A stretch of 64,000 nucleotides of DNA from an uncultured Bacilli bacterium (GTDB taxonomy: Bacteria > Bacillota_I > Bacilli_A > RF39 > UBA660). The position numbers and the translations under genes are program-made. Shown here piece after piece: positions 32,370-41,113 of this stretch. Position 1 is the first letter of the stretch. The number at the start of each line of letters is the position of its first letter. The stretch covers positions 1 to 64,000 of the forward strand of contig CAKONK010000009.1 of assembly GCA_934097085.1 (NCBI GenBank), written 5' to 3'. The notes under the pieces are model-generated. The model was not told the DNA's origin and did not search any database. It saw only the letters and a program-made list of their open reading frames with translations.

Positions 32370-33845
32370 ATGGAAAATATTCAAGTACTAAAGGGATTGT
32401 CACTAATTTATGATAAAAAAAATGATAAAGAAAAATTAGAAAAAGCATTAAATTTTATAAAAAGAAATGCATTTCTTTTTAGTGATTTAGTAAATGAAGA
32501 TAAAGGTAAAGTTATAAATATTAATGAGTTTGAACTTTTTGTTGAGAATATAGTTAATCAAGTAATTCAGGATGAACAAACGAAGAAAGCAATTGAAAAT
32601 GAGGATTTTTTACCATCATTTTATTTAACATATTTAATACTAAAAAATGATATGGTAGGAAATACTATATTTGAAATTCCTAAAAATGTAACAATGGAAT
32701 TAGTATTATTTTTATTGTCTGTGTATTATTATAATTATAATTTGTCAGATATATGTAAAGCACTTTTTTCTGAGAATTCTGAAGAATATGAAAAAATTAT
32801 TTCTTGTGTAAAAGATTCTCAAAGGATTAATGTTTATAATTATCTTTTAAAATATATGAATGCTTTTTTCGAAGAATATGATTCAGTAATGCTAGATAAT
32901 TTAGAAAGTATTATTGATAAAATTATAAATAATGGCGCCACTTATTTTAACGCTTTAGTAAAAGAAAATGATAAATTGTATGATTTAAAGATGTTAACAG
33001 AATCTGAATTTGATAATTTATTTATAGATTTTTTAAATGATATAAAGGCACCTGAACAATGGATGGATACTTATCAGTATCTAAAAACTAATAAATTAAT
33101 TAGTTTTGAATATAGTGATGAAGTTGAAAATGGACAATGCTATTTAGATGATAAATTGCAAATAAGAAAAATAGAATTAATTGGTGATGGTACAATAAGA
33201 ACCTTTGTAACATTTGTACATGAATTTATTCATTATGTTTCACTAATAAACTCTGAAGATATTGATTTTTCGTTAATTGAATTTCCTTCGATATATTTTG
33301 AAAATATTGCAACAATGTTTTTGAAGAAGAAAGGCTATGATGAAAAAATTGTGGAAGATGTACTTAACACCAGAAATGCTAATAATTGTAATTTGTTTAT
33401 TCCCCAAATAATACAATTAAAAGAAATATTAGAATATAGAAAAAATGGTTTATTTTCTATTGAAAAAAGAATTCAATTTAATAAAAATTTAATTGATGGG
33501 CTAAATCAATTTAAAATAAATATGGTTAAATTATTACAAGAAACAGGTATACAAGAAATACCTCAACATTATCTTCAGTTAGAGGAAAGAGATCCAGTTG
33601 AGATTACTTATGCAGAAATTGATGACAAAATTGAAGAGTTTGTAAAATCTGGGTTATTGATATTAAATGGATATCAGTATCTTGTTGGAAGTTTATTATC
33701 CTCATATCTTTTAGAAACAAAAATTATTAAGCTTTGCAATGAAAAAATGATTGATATAACAAATAATTTAGATAAATATACTATAAAAAGTATAAGAGAT
33801 TTATTTGATAATGATATAACATTACAAGATAAAATATATTTATAA
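32370..33845 (+). CDS. Putative cytoplasmic zinc metallopeptidase, M3-like
   Basis: The HExxH zinc motif is at His284-Glu285-Phe-Ile-His288 (FVHEFIHYV). It is followed 26 residues after Glu285 by Glu311 in EFPSIYFENIA, the spacing and context of M3 oligopeptidases, where the third zinc ligand sits in a similar S-I-x-x-E helix. YLDDKLQIRKIEL before the motif fits the substrate strand. No signal peptide is present. At 491 aa it is shorter than typical oligoendopeptidase F (about 600), and the N-terminal 200 residues are unrecognised and helical. GGGGGGAC precedes the ATG. Substrates are probably short peptides. Confidence 0.6.
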   Translation: MENIQVLKGLSLIYDKKNDKEKLEKALNFIKRNAFLFSDLVNEDKGKVININEFELFVENIVNQVIQDEQTKKAIENEDFLPSFYLTYLILKNDMVGNTIFEIPKNVTMELVLFLLSVYYYNYNLSDICKALFSENSEEYEKIISCVKDSQRINVYNYLLKYMNAFFEEYDSVMLDNLESIIDKIINNGATYFNALVKENDKLYDLKMLTESEFDNLFIDFLNDIKAPEQWMDTYQYLKTNKLISFEYSDEVENGQCYLDDKLQIRKIELIGDGTIRTFVTFVHEFIHYVSLINSEDIDFSLIEFPSIYFENIATMFLKKKGYDEKIVEDVLNTRNANNCNLFIPQIIQLKEILEYRKNGLFSIEKRIQFNKNLIDGLNQFKINMVKLLQETGIQEIPQHYLQLEERDPVEITYAEIDDKIEEFVKSGLLILNGYQYLVGSLLSSYLLETKIIKLCNEKMIDITNNLDKYTIKSIRDLFDNDITLQDKIYL

Positions 33846-33924
33846 TTATAAATATCTAAAATTAGAATTTTTTTGTTGCATGTCAAGAAAATGTATGATA
33901 GTATACATACTTGACGAGGGTAAT

Positions 33925-34659
33925 ATGGAAATAAGTAAGGAAAAGTTAAGATATACTTTAAGAAATATACGAAGACTTTCAGGAGGTGGCGGAGATGGTA
34001 CTTGCTACTATAATCCAAAAATTGATAAAGTCATAAAAATATTTCATTGCTTTGATGAACCTTTTTTATATGATTATCCTTTAAAAGAGGAAGTTTTAAA
34101 ATTTAATTCAATTGAACTTACTTATTTTATATTTCCAATCGATGTAATAACGGTAAATGGCCACGTGGTAGGGTATATTGCAGATTATATTAAAGCTAAA
34201 AATTTATATAAAACAAATCCTCTTGATATAAATCTTTTAGAATTTATGACTGGAATATTAAATATGTATAAAGATATAATTAAAATATCTAATGAAGGTA
34301 TTGTAATATATGATCTTATTTATAATTTAATGCAAAATAAAAATGAGATTTATGCTGTTGATACAGATGATTATTTCTTTAGTGATAAAGATGGTATTTT
34401 AAAAAGAAATGTTAATACATTTAATGAATCAATAATGATCTTTTTGGTGGATAACTATTTTGATGAATTTGTTCAAAGTAATAAAGAGTTATTAGAAATG
34501 TATAAAGGAAAAGATATAAATTTAGTCGATTTTATAACTTTATTTGATAAACTACTTTCTGAAACAGTTGGTAAAGAAATTACTACGTTAAATGATGCTA
34601 AGTCTTTAGTTAATAAAAAATATTATGAACCTAATTTTATAAGGAGTATAAAAAGATAG
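33925..34659 (+). CDS. Hypothetical protein with protein-kinase-like features
   Basis: 244 aa, soluble. SGGGGDGTCYYNPKIDKVIKIF (19-40) looks like a Gly-rich loop followed by a VIK strand Lys38, GHVVGYIADYIKA like a hinge strand, IVIYDLIYN (127-134) like a catalytic loop, and AVDTDDYF (144-151) like a DFG-type metal site. Spacing in the catalytic loop is one residue short of the classical pattern, so activity is uncertain. ATG 33925 follows GAGGG; an upstream in-frame ATG at 33880 lacks a ribosome binding site. It follows the M3-like gene by 79 bp with a TATGAT-like -10 between. It could act on a small molecule or a protein; no partner is evident. Confidence 0.42.
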   Translation: MEISKEKLRYTLRNIRRLSGGGGDGTCYYNPKIDKVIKIFHCFDEPFLYDYPLKEEVLKFNSIELTYFIFPIDVITVNGHVVGYIADYIKAKNLYKTNPLDINLLEFMTGILNMYKDIIKISNEGIVIYDLIYNLMQNKNEIYAVDTDDYFFSDKDGILKRNVNTFNESIMIFLVDNYFDEFVQSNKELLEMYKGKDINLVDFITLFDKLLSETVGKEITTLNDAKSLVNKKYYEPNFIRSIKR

Positions 34660-34673
34660 TTTGCATTGTAATT

Positions 34674-34700
34674 AAACTCAAATTTTGAGTTTTTTATTTT
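34674..34700 (+). terminator. Terminator after the kinase-like gene
   Basis: The hairpin AAACTCAAA/TTTGAGTTT is followed by a long T-rich tail. Confidence 0.7.
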
Positions 34701-34709
34701 GTAAGGGCA

Positions 34710-34737
34710 TTGACAAAATAAATTACGATGTTATAAT
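34710..34737 (+). promoter_or_regulatory. Promoter of the MarR-ABC operon
   Basis: Perfect TTGACA (34710-34715) and perfect TATAAT (34732-34737) with a 16-bp spacer. The predicted start lies at or near 34744. The AT-rich region TTATAATTAATAA across the -10 may be the site where MarR acts, but this is a guess. Confidence 0.8.
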
Positions 34738-34770
34738 TAATAAGTGCATAAAAAAGTATGTGAGGTTGTT

Positions 34771-35220
34771 ATGGAAAATAATGTTTTAAAAGATATAAAA
34801 ATATTTCATCAATTAGTAATTAATAGTATAGGTGTTAAAGATATGCCAAAGTATCCTAGTGTAACCACTACTCAAATTCAAATTATGGAATATATTATAA
34901 GTAGGCCTAAAAAATGTGCACTTCAAAAGGAATTTGAAAAAGTTTTAGGACTTTCACGAGCTACAGTATCAAGTGTTTTAATTACTATGGAAAAAAATGG
35001 TTTAATTGTAAGAATTACTGATAATACTGATACTAGAACTAAAAAGATTGTTTTAAATAGTAATGCTCAAAGAGTTTTTAATAGTAGTAAAGAAAAAATA
35101 AAAAAAATTGAAGATATTTGTCTTAAGGATATAAATGAAAAAGATTTAAATATATTTATAAATGTTTTATCTAAAATGACAGAAAATTTAAAGGAGGAAA
35201 GAAATGAGAAAATTATTTAA
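34771..35220 (+). CDS. MarR-family transcriptional regulator
   Basis: Winged-helix regulator of 149 aa. Helix-turn-helix and wing are visible: CALQKEFEKVLGLSRATVSSVLITMEKNGLIVRITDNTDTRTKKIVL (about 50-95), flanked by dimer helices. Start ATG 34771 follows GAGG. A GTG at 34744 coincides with the predicted transcription start and would be a leaderless alternative. It overlaps the first ABC exporter gene by 17 bp, so it most likely represses its own operon and responds to a compound the exporter handles. Confidence 0.92.
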   Translation: MENNVLKDIKIFHQLVINSIGVKDMPKYPSVTTTQIQIMEYIISRPKKCALQKEFEKVLGLSRATVSSVLITMEKNGLIVRITDNTDTRTKKIVLNSNAQRVFNSSKEKIKKIEDICLKDINEKDLNIFINVLSKMTENLKEERNEKII

Positions 35221-36961
35221 AGATTTAAGAAAAAAAGATTATTTATTAATTTTAATATGTGCTGTAATTATTTTTAGTGAAGTTTGGTTAGAACTTAAAA
35301 TGCCAGATTATATGAGTAATATTACAGTTCTTGTTCAAACTGAAGGCAGTAAGATGAGTGAAATATTAAAAAATGGTGGTTATATGTTACTTTGTGCTTT
35401 TGGTTCACTTGTCGGAGCAATAATTACAAGTTATATATTAACTTATGTATCAACAACATTTTCAAAAAATATTCGTAAAAAAGTATTTACAAAGACAATG
35501 GATTTAGCTACGGCTGAAGTTAAAAATTTTTCCGTAAGTAGTTTAATTACAAGAACAACAAATGATGTAAGTCAAATTGAATTAGTATTATCAATGGGAT
35601 TATCACTTTTAATAAAAGCACCAATGACTGCAGGATGGGCAATACTTAAAATACTTAATAAAAGTTGGCAATGGAGCGCTCTTACTGCAGTATGCGTATT
35701 AGTTCTTCTTACAACGATAGGTATTATAACAAGTATTGTTTTACCTAGATTTTCTTTAGTTCAAAAATTAATTGATAAAGTTAATCGTGTAACAAGAGAA
35801 AATTTAACTGGTATCAGAGTAGTTCGTGCTTTTAATGCTGAGAATTTCCAAGAGGATAAATTTCAAAAAGAAAATGATGATTTAACAAATACACAACTAT
35901 TTAACCAAAAATGTTTTGCTGTAATGGAACCAGTTATGCAAATGGTAATGTATACTTTAACTTTAGGAATTTATTTTATCGGAGCAAATCTTATTAATAA
36001 TTCTATAATGGCTGATAAACTTACACTTTTTGGTGATATGGTTGTATTTTCAACTTATGCAATGCAAATAATTATGTCATTTATAATGCTTTCTATGATA
36101 TTTATGATGCTTCCTAGAGCAAATGTGTCCGCAACTAGAATTAATGAAGTTCTTGATGAAAAATTAACAGTTAATGAAGGTTTATTTAATGGCGATACAA
36201 AAGAAACAGGTACAGTTGAATTTAAAAATGTTTCCTTTAAATATCCAGATGCTGATGAATATTTACTTAAAAACATTTCATTTAAAGCAGAAAAAGGCCA
36301 AACTATTGCTTTTATAGGTTCAACTGGTAGTGGTAAAAGTACACTTATAAATTTAGTGCCAAGATTTTATGATGCTTCCGATGGAGAAGTTTTAATCGAT
36401 GGTGTTAATGTAAAAGATTATACTTTTGAATCTTTACATAATAAACTTGGTTATGTTTCCCAAAAAGCAGTTATGTTTGATGGAACTGTTAAATATAATG
36501 TTTCTTATGGTAAATCTAATAAAAAGATTACTAAAGAAAAGGTGGAGGAAGCACTTAAAATTGCACAAGGATATGACTTTGTATCTAAAATGGATAAAGG
36601 AATAGATTCACATATAGCCTCCGGAGGAACAAATGTCTCTGGTGGACAAAAACAAAGACTTTCTATTGCAAGAGCAATTGCTAAAGATCCAGAAATATAT
36701 ATATTTGATGACTCTTTTTCCGCTCTTGATTATAAGACTGATTCTGTTTTAAGAAAAGCCTTAAAAGAAAATGTGAAAGATGCAACAACTTTAATTGTAG
36801 CTCAAAGAATAGGAACAATACTTAATGCAGATAAAATTGTTGTACTTGATAATGGTAATGTAGTGGGAATAGGAACTCATAAAGAACTATTAAAAACTTG
36901 CGATGTTTATAAAGAAATAGCTTATTCTCAACTTTCTAGAAAGGAGCTTGAAAATGCATAA
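35204..36961 (+). CDS. ABC exporter half-transporter with degenerate ATP site
   Basis: Six membrane helices (about 15-300) and an ATPase domain (about 335-575). Walker A is GSTGSGKST, the signature is NVSGGQKQRLSIAR, but Walker B reads IYIFDDSFSALD, so the catalytic Glu is Asp, and the switch region is VAQRIGT with Gln in place of His. This pattern marks the degenerate half of heterodimeric exporters such as BmrC/BmrD or TM287/288. A strong AAGGAGG precedes the ATG. The next gene overlaps by 8 bp and encodes the partner with an intact site. Confidence 0.93.
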   Translation: MRKLFKDLRKKDYLLILICAVIIFSEVWLELKMPDYMSNITVLVQTEGSKMSEILKNGGYMLLCAFGSLVGAIITSYILTYVSTTFSKNIRKKVFTKTMDLATAEVKNFSVSSLITRTTNDVSQIELVLSMGLSLLIKAPMTAGWAILKILNKSWQWSALTAVCVLVLLTTIGIITSIVLPRFSLVQKLIDKVNRVTRENLTGIRVVRAFNAENFQEDKFQKENDDLTNTQLFNQKCFAVMEPVMQMVMYTLTLGIYFIGANLINNSIMADKLTLFGDMVVFSTYAMQIIMSFIMLSMIFMMLPRANVSATRINEVLDEKLTVNEGLFNGDTKETGTVEFKNVSFKYPDADEYLLKNISFKAEKGQTIAFIGSTGSGKSTLINLVPRFYDASDGEVLIDGVNVKDYTFESLHNKLGYVSQKAVMFDGTVKYNVSYGKSNKKITKEKVEEALKIAQGYDFVSKMDKGIDSHIASGGTNVSGGQKQRLSIARAIAKDPEIYIFDDSFSALDYKTDSVLRKALKENVKDATTLIVAQRIGTILNADKIVVLDNGNVVGIGTHKELLKTCDVYKEIAYSQLSRKELENA

Positions 36962-38930
36962 TAAAAAAATGGAAAATGCTAAAGACTTTAAAGGTTCTTT
37001 AAAAAGATTAATTTTAGAATTAAAACCTTTTAAAGTACTTATATTCATAAGTTTAATTTTAGCAATTTTTGGTTCCACTTTAACAATTAGTGCTCCAAAT
37101 AGGCTTTCTAAATTAACTGATGAAATTCAAAAAGGATTAGTTATTAACACTAAAAATTTAAATATTTTAAATGAAAATCTTACTACTTCCTTTGGAAAGA
37201 ATATTGTAATTGATGGAGTAATAGTAAATGCAAGTGATCAAATAGAATATACAAAAATTATTCAAAATCTTAACAAGGATATGAATACAAATGAGTTATA
37301 TAAAGCACTTGATGAGATGCCAGAAAGCATCCAAAAGGTAATTAAACCTAAAATGGATATTGATAAAATTAAAACAATATGCACTATGCTTTTAACAATA
37401 TATTTTGTAAGTGCAATATTTAACTTTTTACAATCTTTTTCAATGACACATGTTTCAAATAATTTTGCAAGAAAACTTCGAGGAAGAATTTCACATAAAA
37501 TAAATAAATTACCACTTAAATATTTTGATAATCATCAAACTGGTGACGTACTTTCAAGAGTAACAAATGATGTTGATACTCTTGCTCAAACACTTAATAA
37601 TTCATTATCAGCTCTTGCTAGCAATGTAACACTTTTATTAGGATCAATTATAATGATGTTTAAGACAAATGCTCTTATGAGTGTTACTGCTATAATTTCT
37701 TCATTATTAGGCTTTGTATTTATGGCAATTATTCTTTTAAAAAGTCAAAAATATTTTGTAAAAAGACAAGAGGGTTTAGGTAAACTTAATAGTCATATTG
37801 AAGAAATATATTCAGGATTAAATGTTGTTAAAGTTTATAATGGACAAGAGGATGCAAATAAAAAGTTTGATAAAATAAATAATGAAGTAAGTGAATGTAG
37901 TAGAAAAAGTGGTTTCTTATCTGGACTTATGCATCCAATGATGGGCTTTATTGGTAATTTTGGGTATGTTGCAGTATGTATAGTTGGAGCGCTTCTTACT
38001 ATGAATGGCAAAATATCATTTGGTGTTATTATTGCCTTTATTACATATGTTAGATTATTTACAATGCCACTATCCTCAATTGCTCAAGAGTTTACATTTA
38101 TTCAGTCAGCTTTAGCATCTTCAGAAAGAGTATTTGAATTCTTAGATGAAGAAGAAATGTCTAAAGAAGAAAATAAAGATAAACTTCTTAAAAATGATGT
38201 AAAAGGTAATATAGAGTTTAAAAATGTATCATTTAAATATGATGAAAATGGTAAAACTATTATTAAGAATTTCTCTGCAGATGTAAAATCTGGTCAAAAG
38301 ATTGCAATTGTTGGTCCAACTGGTGCTGGTAAAACTACAATGGTTAATTTACTTATGAAGTTTTATGATATTCACGATGGTGATATAACTATTGATGGAA
38401 AAAGTATTTCTAATTTAACAAGAGAAAATGTTCATAGTTTATTTACAATGGTACTTCAAGATACTTGGCTTTTCGAGGGAACTGTTAAAGAAAATATTAG
38501 ATATAATAATTCAAAAATTACTGATAAAGAAATTGAAAATGTTTGTAAATATATTGGACTAGATCACTTTATTAAAACACTTCCAAATAATTACGATACG
38601 GTAATATCTGAAAATGATAATATTTCTGCAGGTCAAAAACAACTTCTTACAATTGCAAGAGGTATGTGTGAAAAAGCACCACTTTTAATACTTGATGAAG
38701 CAACATCAAATGTTGATACAAGAACCGAAGAACTTGTTCAAAAAGCTATGGATAAATTAATGGAGGATAAAACTTCATTTATAATTGCCCACAGACTTTC
38801 AACAATAAAAAATGCAGATTTAATACTTGTTATGAATGAAGGTAATATTATAGAACAAGGTTCTCACGATGAACTTATGAAAAAAGATGGATTTTATGCA
38901 AAACTTTATAATTCTCAATTTGAATTATAA
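36954..38930 (+). CDS. ABC exporter half-transporter with intact ATP site
   Basis: Partner of the preceding gene. An insertion of about 90 residues (45-140) between the first two helices forms an outer domain, as seen in some heterodimeric exporters. The ATPase domain has Walker A GPTGAGKTT, signature NISAGQKQLLTIARG, Walker B LLILDEATSNVD with the Glu, and the His in IAHRLST. ATG 36954 follows AAGGAG; an in-frame TTG two codons earlier is unlikely. The two chains would form a drug or lipid exporter under MarR control. Confidence 0.93.
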   Translation: MHNKKMENAKDFKGSLKRLILELKPFKVLIFISLILAIFGSTLTISAPNRLSKLTDEIQKGLVINTKNLNILNENLTTSFGKNIVIDGVIVNASDQIEYTKIIQNLNKDMNTNELYKALDEMPESIQKVIKPKMDIDKIKTICTMLLTIYFVSAIFNFLQSFSMTHVSNNFARKLRGRISHKINKLPLKYFDNHQTGDVLSRVTNDVDTLAQTLNNSLSALASNVTLLLGSIIMMFKTNALMSVTAIISSLLGFVFMAIILLKSQKYFVKRQEGLGKLNSHIEEIYSGLNVVKVYNGQEDANKKFDKINNEVSECSRKSGFLSGLMHPMMGFIGNFGYVAVCIVGALLTMNGKISFGVIIAFITYVRLFTMPLSSIAQEFTFIQSALASSERVFEFLDEEEMSKEENKDKLLKNDVKGNIEFKNVSFKYDENGKTIIKNFSADVKSGQKIAIVGPTGAGKTTMVNLLMKFYDIHDGDITIDGKSISNLTRENVHSLFTMVLQDTWLFEGTVKENIRYNNSKITDKEIENVCKYIGLDHFIKTLPNNYDTVISENDNISAGQKQLLTIARGMCEKAPLLILDEATSNVDTRTEELVQKAMDKLMEDKTSFIIAHRLSTIKNADLILVMNEGNIIEQGSHDELMKKDGFYAKLYNSQFEL

Positions 38931-38946
38931 TATATATTTTTATCTA

Positions 38947-38975
38947 TTGACAAAGAAAAAATATAGTTATACAAT
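38947..38975 (+). promoter_or_regulatory. Promoter of the trpS T-box transcript
   Basis: Perfect TTGACA (38947-38952), a 17-bp spacer and TACAAT (38970-38975). Confidence 0.75.
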
Positions 38976-38981
38976 TAATTT

Positions 38982-39227
38982 GTAAATCGATGAGAAAGAA
39001 AAGTAGGTATTATTTGTTTTAAAGAGAGTAACTAGTGGTGGAAAGTTATAAATGGGTAATATACGAAATGGGCTTTCAAGAGGCTACCGAACCAGTAGTA
39101 GGCTAGCACGGAGTACTTAACTTCGTTAACAAAGTAGCGTGTATAATTGTACATGAATTGCACTTTTTAGGTGGCATTAATAAGAACTTAAATCTTATCC
39201 TAACTGTTGAGGATAAGATTTTTTTTA
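38982..39227 (+). promoter_or_regulatory. T-box leader (tRNA-Trp sensing) of trpS
   Basis: Stem I elements AAAGAGAGTAACTAG and GGTGGAAAG are visible, and CGAAATGGGC carries the Trp codon TGG at 39069-39071 as probable specifier. The T-box motif is the divergent AGGTGGCA (39169-39176). A strong terminator AATCTTATCCT/AGGATAAGATT with eight T residues closes the leader (39191-39227). Read-through into trpS would require uncharged tRNA-Trp. Confidence 0.85.
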
Positions 39228-39243
39228 AGAAAGAGGGATAAAA

Positions 39244-40230
39244 ATGAAAAAAAGAATATTAACAGGATTAAAACCAACTGGAGAACTAACTTTAGGTAAT
39301 TATATTGGAGCAATATCACAAATGGTAGAGCTTTCTAATGACGAAAATAATGAAGTTTATCTTTTTGTAGCGGATCTTCATGCACTTACTGAATATCAAG
39401 ATCCAAATACTTTAAGAGATAGAATTAAAAAGTTTATTGCAATGTATATTGCCTGTGGAATTGATCCAGAGAAAGTTGTTATTTATATTCAATCAGATAA
39501 TGAATATATTCCAATGATTTCATGGATTTTAGAGTGTAACACTTATTATGGAGAAGCCTCAAGGATGATTCAATTTAAAGAAAAATCAAAAGGTAAAGAA
39601 AACTTTACTGTAGGACTTTTAACATATCCAATTTTAATGGCAGCGGATATTTTATATTGTGATTCAGATTATGTCCCAGTAGGTATAGATCAAAAACAAC
39701 ATGTTGAAATTGCCCGTGATATAGCAGAAAGATTTAATAATAAATATGGTGAAACTTTTAAACTACCACAGCCCTTAATTAGTAAAGAGGGAGTTAAGAT
39801 TAAAGATTTAAAAGATCCTACTAAAAAAATGAGTAAGTCTGAAACAAATCCAAATGGTGTTATATCTTTATTTGATAGCCCAGAAATGGTTACTAAAAAG
39901 ATTATGGGAGCAACTACAGATAGTGAAAATTTAGTTTATTTTGATGAAGAAAATAAACCAGGTATTTCAAATTTACTTAATATTGCATGTGTTATTTCTA
40001 AAAGAACTGTAGAGGATATTGCAAATGAATATAAAACAGCAGGATATGGTAACTTTAAAAAGTATGTTGCATCATTAACCTCAGATATGATAAGTGATAT
40101 TCAAGAAAAATATAACCATATTATAAGTTCTGGTAAACTCGAAGAAATATTAAATAAAGGTAAAGAAGAATCTAGAAAACTTGCTTATGAAAAAATGATG
40201 GAAATGAAGAAAAAAGTTGGGCTTAACTAA
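39244..40230 (+). CDS. trpS: Tryptophanyl-tRNA synthetase
   Basis: Class I synthetase of 328 aa, the usual length. The HIGH-equivalent is in GLKPTGELTLGNYIGA, the KMSKS motif in KKMSKSETN, and the Trp/ATP pocket motif around YPILMAADILYCDSDYVPVGIDQKQH is typical. AAAGAGGG precedes the ATG just after the T-box terminator. It has its own terminator shared with the convergent gene. Confidence 0.97.
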   Translation: MKKRILTGLKPTGELTLGNYIGAISQMVELSNDENNEVYLFVADLHALTEYQDPNTLRDRIKKFIAMYIACGIDPEKVVIYIQSDNEYIPMISWILECNTYYGEASRMIQFKEKSKGKENFTVGLLTYPILMAADILYCDSDYVPVGIDQKQHVEIARDIAERFNNKYGETFKLPQPLISKEGVKIKDLKDPTKKMSKSETNPNGVISLFDSPEMVTKKIMGATTDSENLVYFDEENKPGISNLLNIACVISKRTVEDIANEYKTAGYGNFKKYVASLTSDMISDIQEKYNHIISSGKLEEILNKGKEESRKLAYEKMMEMKKKVGLN

Positions 40231-40263
40231 AAAAAGATTAGAAATTAACTAATCTTTTTTTTA
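40230..40263. terminator. Bidirectional terminator between trpS and the cohesin-like gene
   Basis: The stem AAAAAGATTAG/CTAATCTTTTT has T runs on both strands. It overlaps the last codons of the minus-strand gene. Confidence 0.85.
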
Positions 40264-40838
40264 TCTATCAAGCATATTGCTAATGAAATTATAATTATTA
40301 GTTCTGTGATAGAAATAGCCATTAATAATGGTATTTTGATATCTTTTTTTCTATTTAGGGTATTATCATTATTAATTATATTGTGTGTATTTTCTATATT
40401 ATTATAATCATCGATAATTTCATATTTAATATCATTGACTTTCGTTATTGTTCCACTTTTTACGTTATCTTTAACTTTAAGCACTATTGTATAAAATGGA
40501 AGTGATCCATCAACATCGTATAATTCAGTATTAGAACCATTTATTTTCTCATAAGTATCATCGTAACTAATATTATATTTTGTTTCAAATTTTATAAATT
40601 CAAATATGTTTTTATCATAAGTAAAATCATTTGATTCTAATTGAAATTTAAAACCACTCATATAAATATTAAATTTAATGTATTCTCCTTTACTAAAAAA
40701 GTTTCGTTGATAACAGTAGTCTGCATTTTCACTTACACAAACATAAGACGTTTGAATTGGATTTGGAATAGCAGCGTAAACATTTGAACAAAGAAAAAAT
40801 GAACATATTAAAATAATGAATATAATTTGCTTTTTCAT
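40245..40838 (-). CDS. Small membrane-anchored cohesin-like surface protein
   Basis: Signal peptide (1-22, VYA cleavage), then a single outer domain (about 25-150) with the cohesin-like order: KGEYIKFNIYMSG, a FTYDKNIFEFIKFE strand pair, and FYTIVLKVKDNVKSGTITKVNDIKYEI near the end. A C-terminal membrane helix (about 168-190) and a KKK tail follow. A Cys pair near residues 33 and 41 may be oxidised. At 197 aa it is a minimal anchor. By analogy with the gene at 30892 it could receive a dockerin-type partner; it stands alone here. Confidence 0.6.
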   Translation of the reverse strand: MKKQIIFIILICSFFLCSNVYAAIPNPIQTSYVCVSENADYCYQRNFFSKGEYIKFNIYMSGFKFQLESNDFTYDKNIFEFIKFETKYNISYDDTYEKINGSNTELYDVDGSLPFYTIVLKVKDNVKSGTITKVNDIKYEIIDDYNNIENTHNIINNDNTLNRKKDIKIPLLMAISITELIIIISLAICLIDKKKIS

Positions 40839-40913
40839 AGTCCTCCTTTATTGTAAGTATACTTTATTAATATTTTTTTTTCAAGATATATATCTTTTTT
40901 CTAATCAAAGTGT

Positions 40914-40919
40914 TATAAT
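40914..40919 (+). promoter_or_regulatory. -10 box of the SAM riboswitch transcript
   Basis: A perfect TATAAT preceded by TGT (extended -10) lies 14 bases before the first base of riboswitch stem P1. The -35 is not distinct. Confidence 0.65.
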
Positions 40920-40927
40920 TTAATTAC

Positions 40928-41052
40928 ATCTTATAAAGAGTGATGGAGGGACTAGCCCGTTGAAGTCACACCAACCTATTAAATTAGGTGGTAATGCTAG
41001 AGCTATAAGATAACTTTATCATTCAAGATATTGTTATCTTGGATGTTTTTTT
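40928..41052 (+). promoter_or_regulatory. SAM-I (S-box) riboswitch upstream of metK
   Basis: P1 pairs ATCTTATA (40928-40935) with TATAAGAT (41004-41011). Inside are the conserved GATGGAGGGACTAGCCC, the TGAAG turn, ACCAACC and GGTGGTAATGCTAGAGC elements of the S-box aptamer. The expression platform is a terminator CATTCAAGATA/TATCTTGGATG with seven T residues (41020-41052). When SAM is plentiful the aptamer forms and metK transcription stops. Confidence 0.93.
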
Positions 41053-41113
41053 ATGAAAGGAGGAAAGTTTTATTAAGCATTTTCTTTTAAGATGAAAAAG
41101 AAAAGGAGTATAA

